Below, piece after piece: positions 16,579-23,786 of a stretch of DNA of 54,364 nucleotides (its first letter is position 1; each line of letters begins with the position of its first letter). Position numbers and translations under genes: made by a program. The notes beneath the pieces were generated by a model. That model saw nothing but the letters and a program-made list of their open reading frames with translations, was not told the DNA's origin and made no database searches. The stretch is from the NCBI RefSeq assembly GCF_001418655.1, contig NZ_LIQZ01000016.1:1-54364 (forward strand), in the 5' to 3' direction. Origin of the DNA: Streptomyces phaeochromogenes. GTDB taxonomy: Bacteria > Actinomycetota > Actinomycetes > Streptomycetales > Streptomycetaceae.

Positions 16579-17727
16579 TCAGCGGGCGGTGCCGAGCCAG
16601 GGCAACGGGTCCATGTACTGGCCGTCGAGGAGCACCTCGAAGTGCAGGTGGGGTCCCGTGGACAGGCCGGTGGAGCCGACGAGCCCGACCGGTGAGCCGG
16701 CGGTCACGGTCTGACCCGCCGTGACCTGGAGGGCCGACAGGTGACTGTAGGTCGTCTGCAGCCGCTTGCCGCCGATCGTGCCGTGGTCGATCACCACCCG
16801 GATGCCGTACGCCGTGGTCGTGCCCGCGAACTCGATCCGGCCGTCACGCGCGGCGGCCACCTGCGCTCCCTGAGGCGCGCCGAAGTCCACTCCCGTGTGG
16901 AGCTTGGTGACCCCGGTGAGCGGATGGGTACGCGATCCGAAGGACGAGGTGACCGTGAGTGTGCCGACGGGAGGGGTCAGTACGGCGGAGGCGTTCTGGC
17001 CGCCGCCGTTCTGGTCGGGGGTGCGACGGACGAGCGCCTCGTACCGCGGAAGCCGTGCCTTGACCCGCTTGAGGAATGTGCGTGCGTCGGCGGGCACGCG
17101 GCCCGCCCGCTTTACCGTGTCCGTCCCGACCGTGTACGCGGCGAGCGTGAGGTCGACGAGGTCGCCGCTGACGATTCCCTCGGTCCTGAGGTCGGTCACC
17201 TTCTCGGCGAGGGAGCAGTCCTGCCTGCCGAGGGCCATGATGGCGTCCTCCGTGTCGCGCGGCGAGGAACGGCCGTTGGCGTTGTCGTCCCGGCCCCAGG
17301 TCCGCCATTGGGCGTCCGTGAAACTCGCGATTCCCTGCTGCGACAGGCTGGCGCTGTCGTTGCTCCACCCGGAGAGCTGATCGATCTGGGCGGCGAGCAG
17401 GGAAGGCGTGACGACCGTGCAGGCGTCGGCCGCCTTGCGCAGCCAAGGGACGTACGAGGCATCGACGTTGGCGACGGACGTCTGCGCCGGATCCGGCCCC
17501 TCGGACTGGCCGGGGGAGAGTCCGCCGGTCACGGCCAGATATCCCGAGACACCGATCAGCGCTACCAGACTGGGCGCCACGATCAGGGCGAAGGGGCCGG
17601 GGCCGCGGCGCCGCGGCCGTTGTTTCTCACTGAACGCCTCTTCGGCAGCAGCTCCTTCGGCAGCCGGTCCTTCGGCCGTGCCCGCCGCCTCGCGGACGGT
17701 TGCCGCGCCTTCCCTCTCCTCGGTCAC
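16579..17727 (-). CDS. Membrane-anchored M23 peptidase with degenerate transglycosylase-like domain
   Basis: 382 residues. An N-terminal cytoplasmic segment rich in Ala/Glu is followed by a membrane span (about 45-68), a lytic-transglycosylase-like domain (about 90-200) and a C-terminal LytM/M23 Zn metallopeptidase. M23 ligands: H277 and D281 (HTGVDF), and the H-x-H pair at 360-362 (HLHFE), plus the SSFGSRTHP entry motif. It would cut peptidoglycan peptide cross-links outside the cell. In the transglycosylase part, where active members have a catalytic Glu in an ES(G/A) motif, this protein reads AQIDQLSG with Leu at 118, so that activity is probably lost. It is divergent from the expansin-like gene. 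Confidence 0.9.
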   Translation of the reverse strand: MTEEREGAATVREAAGTAEGPAAEGAAAEEAFSEKQRPRRRGPGPFALIVAPSLVALIGVSGYLAVTGGLSPGQSEGPDPAQTSVANVDASYVPWLRKAADACTVVTPSLLAAQIDQLSGWSNDSASLSQQGIASFTDAQWRTWGRDDNANGRSSPRDTEDAIMALGRQDCSLAEKVTDLRTEGIVSGDLVDLTLAAYTVGTDTVKRAGRVPADARTFLKRVKARLPRYEALVRRTPDQNGGGQNASAVLTPPVGTLTVTSSFGSRTHPLTGVTKLHTGVDFGAPQGAQVAAARDGRIEFAGTTTAYGIRVVIDHGTIGGKRLQTTYSHLSALQVTAGQTVTAGSPVGLVGSTGLSTGPHLHFEVLLDGQYMDPLPWLGTAR

Positions 17728-18033
17728 GTGCAGGGCTGGCTGCGCGGAGGTAGTGCGGCTGGGCGTGGTCTCGGCGGAATGTTCAGGCTCACATTCGGAC
17801 GCTAACGGGCCTTCGGCCGGACGTCACCGGTCATCGAGGCACGGTGGCCTGCCCGAAGGGGCACCTTCGATGTCCGGCGGTATACACGGCAGAGCATGCG
17901 ACATGCGACAGGGGCCCCGACCACCCCACGAACTCACGCTTGCCGCCGTGGTCCCGGGTCTGGGAGTATCACTGGCCCCGCGCCCGCGGTCGTTCAGGTC
18001 GCAGTAACAGGTCGCGGCAGTCAAGGAGGTCCG
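17728..18033. other. 306-bp divergent promoter region between M23 peptidase and expansin-like genes
   Basis: No coding frame is supported. A short inverted repeat GAATGT/ACATTC (17777-17782 and 17791-17796) lies 50 bp upstream of the M23 start. I looked for a c-di-AMP (ydaO) riboswitch, common ahead of actinobacterial cell-wall hydrolases, and did not find its conserved blocks. Confidence 0.4.
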
Positions 18034-18948
18034 GTGCACAGACGGTGGCTGTTCATCGCGGCGGCCGGGGCGCTCATCGTCGCCTCCTTGATCGTGGGAC
18101 TGCTTGTCGACCACCAGGCCGACACCGGGAACACCGAGGCCAAGCCCGCCGGTGGCACCCAGGCGGATGTCCCGCCCGCGACGGTGTCCCCGACCGCGTC
18201 CGTCAGTGCGACCGAGACATCGGCGAAGCCGTCGGCCAAGAGCACGCCGCGCAAGGAGTCCCCCCGCGCGACCGCCACGTCGGCGAAGCCCTCGGCCGCG
18301 GACACCCCCCGAACCGGTTCCGCCGCCGCCCCGTTGGCGGGACGCATACGGCCCGGTGCCACGTACCGGGGCGTCGCCACGTTCTACGACGCGGACGGTT
18401 CGGGCGCCTGCATGTACGACGCGAGCGGTGACGTCATGACCGCGGCGATGAACAGCACCGACTACGAAACCGCCAAGGCGTGCGGGGCGTACGTACTCGT
18501 CCGCGCGGCCAACGGGGCGTCGGTCACGGTTCGTATCACCAACGAGTGCCCGGGGGACTGCGCACCCGGTCAGATCGACCTCAGCGCCGAGGCCTTCGCC
18601 AAACTCGCCCAGCCCTCGGCCGGCAAGATCCCGATCACCTGGACGCTGTCGAGCCCAAGTGCCGCCGGCACGGTCTCGATCCGGTACAAGACCGGGTCCA
18701 GCCGCTACTGGTGCGGCATCCAGGTCATCGGTCACCGCAATCCGGTGGCCCGGCTCGAAGTACGCGCGGGCAGCGGCTGGCGTCAGCTGACGCGCGCCGA
18801 GTACAACTACTTCATCTCCGACGACGGCAGCGGATGCGGTGGCGCGATCAGGGTCACGGACATCTTCGGAGAGCAACTCACGCTCAACGGGGTCGCGTTG
18901 ACGGCGAACGCCGTGCAGTCGACCGGGGCTCAGTTCGCCAAGCGCTGA
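18034..18948 (+). CDS. Bacterial expansin-like protein (double-psi barrel plus CBM63-like domain)
   Basis: 304 residues. GTG at 18034 follows a perfect AAGGAGGT. Residues 4-26 are a hydrophobic anchor or signal and 27-100 a low-complexity Ser/Thr/Ala/Pro linker. Residues about 108-205 are a double-psi beta-barrel with GVATFYD, Cys pairs and IDLSAEAF, in which D182 matches the key expansin Asp. Residues about 210-300 resemble the expansin second domain (HRNPVARLEVR, GWRQLTRAEYNYF). Expansins loosen polysaccharide networks without hydrolysis; bacterial ones act on plant cellulose or on peptidoglycan-linked polymers. It is divergent from the M23 peptidase, so both may remodel walls. Confidence 0.88.
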   Translation: MHRRWLFIAAAGALIVASLIVGLLVDHQADTGNTEAKPAGGTQADVPPATVSPTASVSATETSAKPSAKSTPRKESPRATATSAKPSAADTPRTGSAAAPLAGRIRPGATYRGVATFYDADGSGACMYDASGDVMTAAMNSTDYETAKACGAYVLVRAANGASVTVRITNECPGDCAPGQIDLSAEAFAKLAQPSAGKIPITWTLSSPSAAGTVSIRYKTGSSRYWCGIQVIGHRNPVARLEVRAGSGWRQLTRAEYNYFISDDGSGCGGAIRVTDIFGEQLTLNGVALTANAVQSTGAQFAKR

Positions 18949-18979
18949 CCAGGGCCGGTCCTTCGGCCACTTCGTTCAC

Positions 18980-19036
18980 GCGGACGATGCCCGGGTCAAT
19001 GCGGACGACGCACGGGTCATGCGGACGACGCTCGGG
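18980..19036. repeat. 20-21-bp tandem repeat spanning the methyltransferase stop
   Basis: Three copies based on GCGGACGA(T/C)GC and CGGGTC at 18980-19000, 19001-19020 and 19021-19036, the last incomplete. On the minus strand each full unit contains a TGA, one of which (19017-19019) is the methyltransferase stop. Confidence 0.75.
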
Positions 19037-19889
19037 CGCCGACCATCCAACAGCCCGCGGTGAAGCGGACTTCCGGGCCCTCGACAAAGGGGTCGAAGGC
19101 GGCGCGGACCGTCTCGACGACGTGCGCGCGGGTGTGCTCGTCCGCCTCGCCCAGGATCTGGCCGAGGGGACCGAACCGGGTGAAGTAGCGGATCAACTCG
19201 CTCTCGGGGAGCGTGCAGGTCACGTCCTTCGCCTGGATGTCGATGCCGGTCCAGCCGGCTTCCGCCAGGATGCGCCGGACCCTGTCCGCGTCCGCGAAGG
19301 CGAACTGCCCCGGCTCGTCGGGCCGGCGGGCGGGCAGATTCGGAAGGAGCGGAGCCGCGGCGCGTTCGGCCGTCGTCATGAACGGATTCTCCGCCGGGCT
19401 GCGCCACGCGACGAACCGGAGCACGGCCCCGTCCTTCGCGGCCCGCCGCAGGTTCGCGAAGGCCCGGACGGAGTCGTTGAAGAACATGACGCCGAAGCGC
19501 GACATGACCGCGTCGAAGCTTGCGGGCTCGAACGCGTACTCCTGCGCGTCGGCGTGGACGAAGGACGCCGGTGCATCCGTCTGCTCGGCGCGCGCCCGGG
19601 CCGCGGTGAGCATCGGCTCGGAAATGTCGACGCCCACGATGTGCCCTGCCGCACCGAGCCGCCGCGCCACGGCCAGCGTGGTGGAGCCGGTGCCGCAGCC
19701 GACGTCGAGAACGCGGCCTCCGTCGCCGAGCACCTGGCCTCCGTCACCGGTGGACAGCGCTTCGACGAGGAGGTCCTCGAAGGGCTTGAGTACACCGTCC
19801 ACCAGAGACTGGGCCTCGACCCAGGCACTGGCGGCGGGCCCGTTCCAGCGTGCCGCCTGCTCGTCATCGGTCCCGCGCTTCGCGTCCAT
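19017..19889 (-). CDS. Class I SAM-dependent methyltransferase (UbiE/Methyltransf_11 type)
   Basis: 290 residues. Motif I is VLDVGCGTG (60-68), the acidic motif II is VGVDIS, motif III is ADAQEYAFEPASFDAV and the post-motif is MSRFGVMFF. The C-terminal half has the RRILAEAGW and VTCTLPESELIRYFTRFGPLG blocks of UbiE-like enzymes that modify small molecules. No substrate is evident. It is divergent from a MerR regulator; the 88-bp gap holds a SoxR-like operator placed like a MerR-type promoter reading into this gene. The pairing of this regulator type with a methyltransferase seems to be a conserved arrangement (recalled, not verified). The stop lies in a tandem repeat. Confidence 0.88.
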   Translation of the reverse strand: MDAKRGTDDEQAARWNGPAASAWVEAQSLVDGVLKPFEDLLVEALSTGDGGQVLGDGGRVLDVGCGTGSTTLAVARRLGAAGHIVGVDISEPMLTAARARAEQTDAPASFVHADAQEYAFEPASFDAVMSRFGVMFFNDSVRAFANLRRAAKDGAVLRFVAWRSPAENPFMTTAERAAAPLLPNLPARRPDEPGQFAFADADRVRRILAEAGWTGIDIQAKDVTCTLPESELIRYFTRFGPLGQILGEADEHTRAHVVETVRAAFDPFVEGPEVRFTAGCWMVGARASSA

Positions 19890-19950
19890 GTTCGTCTCCT
19901 CCGCTTGCCTTCAACTGCTTGCCTTCGACGGGCCCGGGTGAAAGCGTGCT

Positions 19951-19970
19951 ACTTCAAGTCGACTTGAGGT
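19951..19970. promoter_or_regulatory. MerR-type operator/promoter in the divergent gap
   Basis: A 20-bp palindrome with one mismatched pair, and a perfect TCAAGTCGACTTGA core at 19954-19967. Read on the minus strand it follows a TTGACC -35, the layout of SoxR/MerR promoters where the dyad fills the spacer. This points to control of the methyltransferase by the adjacent MerR protein. Confidence 0.7.
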
Positions 19971-19977
19971 CAAGAGA

Positions 19978-20409
19978 ATGACAGACCTGGACATCTCCGA
20001 GGTGGCGCACCGCGCCGGGGTTCCCGCTTCGACGCTGCGGTTCTACGAGGAGAAGGGGCTGATCGCCCCGACCGGCAGGCGGGGCCTGCGCCGTCAGTAC
20101 GACCCCGGCGTGCTGGAGCGCCTGGCGCTGATCGCGTTGGGGCGGACCGCCGGGTTCTCGCTCGACGAGATCGCGCGCATGACCGCGCCGGACGGGCAGC
20201 CGAGCATCGACCGGCAGATGCTCACGGACAGGGCGGAGGAGCTGGACAGGACGATCCGCGAACTCGGCGTCCTGCGCGATTCCCTGCGGCACGCCGCCGC
20301 CTGCCCCGCGCCGAGCCATATGGAATGCCCCACCTTCCGCCGCATTCTCAAGGCCGCCGTGTCCGGCGTCGTCGGAGTCCCCAGGAAGCGGGCTTCGGGG
20401 CCACCGTGA
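19978..20409 (+). CDS. MerR-family transcriptional regulator, SoxR-like with C-terminal Cys pair
   Basis: 143 residues. A winged helix-turn-helix at 1-70 (ISEVAHRAGVPASTLRFYEE, then DPGVLERLALIALGRTAGFSLDEI) is followed by a dimerisation helix (about 82-112) and a short tail with two Cys in an AACPAP and MECPTF context. The tail is not the four-Cys Fe-S cluster of SoxR, so a metal or a thiol-reactive compound is a more likely signal. ATG at 19978 follows AAGAG at a short distance. It is divergent from the methyltransferase gene, with the operator between them, and probably controls both. Effector unknown. Confidence 0.9.
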   Translation: MTDLDISEVAHRAGVPASTLRFYEEKGLIAPTGRRGLRRQYDPGVLERLALIALGRTAGFSLDEIARMTAPDGQPSIDRQMLTDRAEELDRTIRELGVLRDSLRHAAACPAPSHMECPTFRRILKAAVSGVVGVPRKRASGPP

Positions 20410-20469
20410 CCCCGGTACCCCGTTGAGGCAGCGCGATCACGCCGGGGCGCGGCTTATAGGGTGCGTCCC

Positions 20470-21657
20470 ATGTCGGACGCTTCGCCCCGCCCCGAGCCGT
20501 TCGCACCGCACACCGATCCCGCGGTGCTCGAAGACCTCCGTACGCGACTGCGCGCGACGCGCTGGCCGGACGCGCCCGAGGACGCCGGGTGGTCGCTCGG
20601 CACCGACATCGCCTACCTCCGTGAGCTGATCGCCTACTGGGCGGACGGGTTCGACTGGCCGGCGCAGGAGGCGGCGCTCGCCCGGCTGCCCCGCTTCCGA
20701 GTCCCGCTCGGCGGCCTCGGCATCCACTTCGTACACGCCCGGGCCGTCGCGCCGACCGGGCCGGTCCTGCCGCTCGTCCTCACCCACGGCTGGCCGGACT
20801 CGTTCTGGCGCTACTCGAAGGTCGTCCCGCTCCTCACCGATCCCGGCGCGCACGGCGCCGATCCCGCCGACGCGTTCGACGTGGTCGTTCCCGACGTGCC
20901 GGGCTTCGGGTACTCCGACCGTCCCACGGGCCAGCCGCTCGACTCCATCGCGGTCGCCGGGCTGTGGGCCGAGCTCATGGGCGTCCTCGGCTACGAGCGG
21001 TTCGGTGCGGCGGGCGGGGACATCGGCAGTCATGTGAGCCGCTACCTCGCGCTCGACCACCCCGACCGGGTCGTGGCCGTCCACCGCATGGACGGCGGCC
21101 TGCCCGTCCTCACCGGCGACCCGGCCGACCTCGCGCCCGAAGAACGCGCCTGGATCGAGCGTGTCGGGGCCTGGAGCGCGACCGAGGGCGCCTACGCCGC
21201 CATGCACCGCACGAAGCCCCAGACCGCCGCCGTCGGGCTCACCGACTCACCGGCCGGCCTCGCCGCATGGATCGTCGAGAAGCTCCGGGCGTGGAGCGAC
21301 TGTGACGGTGACATCGAGCGGGCGTTCACCAAGGACGAGATCCTCACGAACGTCACGCTCTACTGGCTCACGGGGACGATCGGTTCGTCGATGCGCATGT
21401 ACAACGCGAACGGCGCGATCCCGCCCGCGCAGCTTGCCCGCCGGGTCGAGGTACCGTCCGGTTTCTCGCTCTTCCGCGGCGACATCGTGCGCCCACCGCG
21501 AGCCTGGCTCGAACGCACCACGAACGCCGTACGCGTGACCGAACCCCCGCGCGGCGGGCACTTCGCACCGTTCGAGGAGCCCGAGTCGTACGCGGAAGAG
21601 GTGCGCGCGTTCTTCCGCCCGTTCCGGGCAGCGGCGCAGGCGGCGGCAACGGGCTGA
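20470..21657 (+). CDS. Epoxide hydrolase, alpha/beta-hydrolase with EHN domain
   Basis: 395 residues. An N-terminal epoxide-hydrolase (EHN) domain (1-95, LRTRLRATRWPDAP) precedes the alpha/beta fold. Catalytic elements: oxyanion HGWPD (106-110), nucleophile D184 in GGDIGSH and general base H364 in GGHFAPFE; the Tyr of the lid can be placed in the LYWLTGT region. Members open epoxides to diols in detoxification or secondary metabolism; several actinomycete homologues act on terpenoid or aromatic epoxides. The start is ATG 20470; an in-frame GTG lies at 20461 and neither has a strong Shine-Dalgarno. It follows the MerR gene by 60 bp and converges on the GH3 gene across a hairpin. Confidence 0.92.
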   Translation: MSDASPRPEPFAPHTDPAVLEDLRTRLRATRWPDAPEDAGWSLGTDIAYLRELIAYWADGFDWPAQEAALARLPRFRVPLGGLGIHFVHARAVAPTGPVLPLVLTHGWPDSFWRYSKVVPLLTDPGAHGADPADAFDVVVPDVPGFGYSDRPTGQPLDSIAVAGLWAELMGVLGYERFGAAGGDIGSHVSRYLALDHPDRVVAVHRMDGGLPVLTGDPADLAPEERAWIERVGAWSATEGAYAAMHRTKPQTAAVGLTDSPAGLAAWIVEKLRAWSDCDGDIERAFTKDEILTNVTLYWLTGTIGSSMRMYNANGAIPPAQLARRVEVPSGFSLFRGDIVRPPRAWLERTTNAVRVTEPPRGGHFAPFEEPESYAEEVRAFFRPFRAAAQAAATG

Positions 21658-21687
21658 GGGCAGGCCGGCCAAAAGGCAGGCCTGCCC
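21658..21687. terminator. Hairpin between convergent epoxide hydrolase and GH3 genes
   Basis: GGGCAGGCC (21658-21666) pairs perfectly with GGCCTGCCC (21679-21687) around a 12-nt loop, directly after the TGA at 21655. Confidence 0.65.
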
Positions 21688-21706
21688 ACCAGCCCCGCCC
21701 AACGGC

Positions 21707-23227
21707 CTACCGAGCCCCCACCAGCACCTCCGCGGCGGCCACCCCGGAGGCGGCGGTGGCGCCATGGGTGAAGATCTGAACCGCCCCCGGAACAGCGGCA
21801 CTCGGCAGGCCCATCTCCACGACGATCGCGTCGGGACGTGCCGCGATCAGGTCCGCGAGGGCGCGGGCCATCCACTCGTGCCGGGAGGCGTCCCTGACGA
21901 CGACCACCAAGGGCCGTCCGGCGGCCGGTTCGAGCGCGCGGGTCTTGAGGGCGCTCATGGCGGCGGTCCGTGAGTCCAGCTCCTGGGGACGCACCCGTAC
22001 GGTGGTCGTGCCGGGCAGCCGCTCGCTCAGCGGGGCGGCGACACCCCAAGGCGTCTCCTTGCCGATGGCCAGGTTGGTGGTGGCCACGAACTCCACCACA
22101 TGCGGCGGGGCGGACAGGGGCAGAGCCTCCCTCGCCGCTCCGGCCAGCCGGATGGCGCGGCGGGCCGCCATGAAACCGATGTCGCTGCTGATCGCGTCGA
22201 CGATGTCGGCCTGGACCAGGCCGGCCGACCAGTCGGCGAACGCCCGTACGCGCCCGGCCGCTTCCTCCAGCCGCTCCCGGGTGAGGTCGCCGGAGGCCAC
22301 GGCGTCGGCGAGAGCATCGGCGAGGAGGGCGACGGTCGCCTCTTCGGCGTTCTCGCCGCCCACGCAGACCGCGTCGGCACCGGCGGCGACCGCTTTCACG
22401 GTGGCGCCCTCGATGCCGTAGAGGTCGGTGACGGCACCCATCTCGATGGCGTCGGTGACTGTCATCCCCTCGAACCCGAGCTCCCCGCGGAGCAGGTCGC
22501 CCAGGATGCGCGGGCTGAGGGTGGCGGGCAGGTCGGGATCGTACGCGGGCACCAGGAGGTGGCCGCTCATCACCGCGCGAACTCCCGCGTCCAGGGCGGC
22601 CCGGAACGGTGGCAGGGCCTGCGCGGCGATCTCCTCGCGGTCGGCGCCGTACGTGGGCAGGCCGTGGTGGGAGTCGACGGCGACGTCGCCGTGGCCCGGG
22701 AAGTGCTTGGCGCAGGCGGCGACACCGGCCGACTGAAGTCCCCGGATCCACGCGGCGGTGTGCCGGGACACCACCTTCGGGTCCACGCCGAAGGACCTGA
22801 CCCCGATGATCGGGTTGTCCGGGTTGGAGTTGACGTCCGCGCTGGGCGCGTAGTCGAGACTCACGCCGACGGCGCGCAGTTGGCGGCCGAGGCCGGCCGC
22901 GACGGACTCGGTGAGCTCGGTGTCGTCGACGGTTCCGAGGGCGAAGTTGCCCGGCCGGGTGGAGCCGGTGGCGGACTCGATGCGGGTGACGTCACCGGCC
23001 TCCTCGTCGATGGCGATGATCAACTCGGGGTTCTCCGCACGCAGTTGATCGGTCAGCCGGGCGACCTGGTCCAGCGAGACGATGTTGCGGGAGAAGAGCA
23101 CGACGGATGCCAGCCCGTCGCCGATCTCGCGCAGAACCCAGTCCGGTGCCTCGGTACCCACGAACCCCGGCTGCAGGACGGAGAGCGCCAGCCGCCGCAA
23201 CTCCTTGCTGTGCTTGCTGGAGACCAT
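21707..23227 (-). CDS. GH3 beta-N-acetylglucosaminidase (NagZ-like)
   Basis: 506 residues without a signal peptide, so probably cytoplasmic. The NagZ signature is complete: K174-H175 and H179 in KHFPGHGD, D185 and H187 in DSHHGLP (the Asp-His acid/base dyad), with nucleophile D259 in TVTDAIEMGA. About 200 residues follow the barrel (IAGAAREALPL, then VVVVRDASRHEWM), longer than the single-domain Gram-negative NagZ and like two-domain GH3 enzymes of Gram-positives. It would release GlcNAc from muropeptides or chitin fragments. The ATG at 23227 has GAAAGG upstream. A DasR-like operator overlaps the -35 of its candidate promoter, which matches a GlcNAc-related role. Confidence 0.92.
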   Translation of the reverse strand: MVSSKHSKELRRLALSVLQPGFVGTEAPDWVLREIGDGLASVVLFSRNIVSLDQVARLTDQLRAENPELIIAIDEEAGDVTRIESATGSTRPGNFALGTVDDTELTESVAAGLGRQLRAVGVSLDYAPSADVNSNPDNPIIGVRSFGVDPKVVSRHTAAWIRGLQSAGVAACAKHFPGHGDVAVDSHHGLPTYGADREEIAAQALPPFRAALDAGVRAVMSGHLLVPAYDPDLPATLSPRILGDLLRGELGFEGMTVTDAIEMGAVTDLYGIEGATVKAVAAGADAVCVGGENAEEATVALLADALADAVASGDLTRERLEEAAGRVRAFADWSAGLVQADIVDAISSDIGFMAARRAIRLAGAAREALPLSAPPHVVEFVATTNLAIGKETPWGVAAPLSERLPGTTTVRVRPQELDSRTAAMSALKTRALEPAAGRPLVVVVRDASRHEWMARALADLIAARPDAIVVEMGLPSAAVPGAVQIFTHGATAASGVAAAEVLVGAR

Positions 23228-23302
23228 CGAGTGCGTTCGCCTTTCGGGTAGGGCCCGTGCGTCGGTGCCGCCGATGACGACACATCGACACCACGGCACA
23301 GC

Positions 23303-23331
23303 TTGATAGAGAACAGCTTGGTACAGACCAA
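23303..23331 (-). promoter_or_regulatory. Candidate promoter of the GH3 gene with overlapping dre (DasR) site
   Basis: On the minus strand: -35 TTGGTC, a 17-nt spacer and -10 TATCAA. The dyad TTGGT-ACAG-ACCAA (23318-23331) covers the -35 and matches the core dre consensus TGGTCTAGACCA at 10 of 12 bases. Confidence 0.6.
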
Positions 23332-23491
23332 TGAGTCTCCGCTCAGGCTAACCGCTCGTGTCAAGAGGCTGGTTGGGTCGCTGCGCGGGCGTTGTCCTGG
23401 GGCTCTTGTGCCAGGTGGTCCGCTGTCCGGGCGCTCTCAACCGGGCCTTGGTGCAGGCGATTTGGGTGCGACACGCAGTCAACGACCATGT

Positions 23492-23520
23492 TTGACACGA
23501 CGGTTGGTCTAGTCCAAATT
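23492..23520 (+). promoter_or_regulatory. Candidate promoter with dre (DasR) site reading into the 23787-29112 operon
   Basis: A TTGACA -35 (23492-23497), a 17-nt spacer and a CAAATT -10-like hexamer. The spacer contains TTGGTCTAGTCCAA (23504-23517), whose core matches the dre consensus at 11 of 12 bases. A leader of about 260 nt follows, with a 20-bp GC palindrome at 23655-23674. No gene is supported in 23228-23786. Confidence 0.6.
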
Positions 23521-23786
23521 AGTGGCACGCGAGTTCGAGGGGGCTGGCGCGGCACCCGATGCAGTGACCCTGCAGGCCGGCCGTCTCTCTTCATGCCGTG
23601 CGACGTGCGCTGCTTCCGGTGTCGTCGTACAGCGCCGGTGCGCGTCCGGAATCGGGCGGGCTGCGCAGCCCGCCGCCCGTCCGGATCCACGCGATTCACG
23701 TGCCGCGAGCCACCGGTGACCGCGTTCCCGTCCTCGTCGACACCTCCGTCGGCGGGGAACCCCGAGGTCCGGAGCACTGCACGCCC

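Noticed and set aside
17728..18033. c-di-AMP (ydaO) riboswitch before the cell-wall genes
   Set aside because: The conserved sequence blocks of that riboswitch are not visible in either orientation.
23520..23786. A small gene or chitinase remnant after the dre promoter
   Set aside because: Chitinase promoters carry similar sites, but the following 260 bp show no chitinase motif and no ORF with a ribosome-binding site; it reads as a leader.
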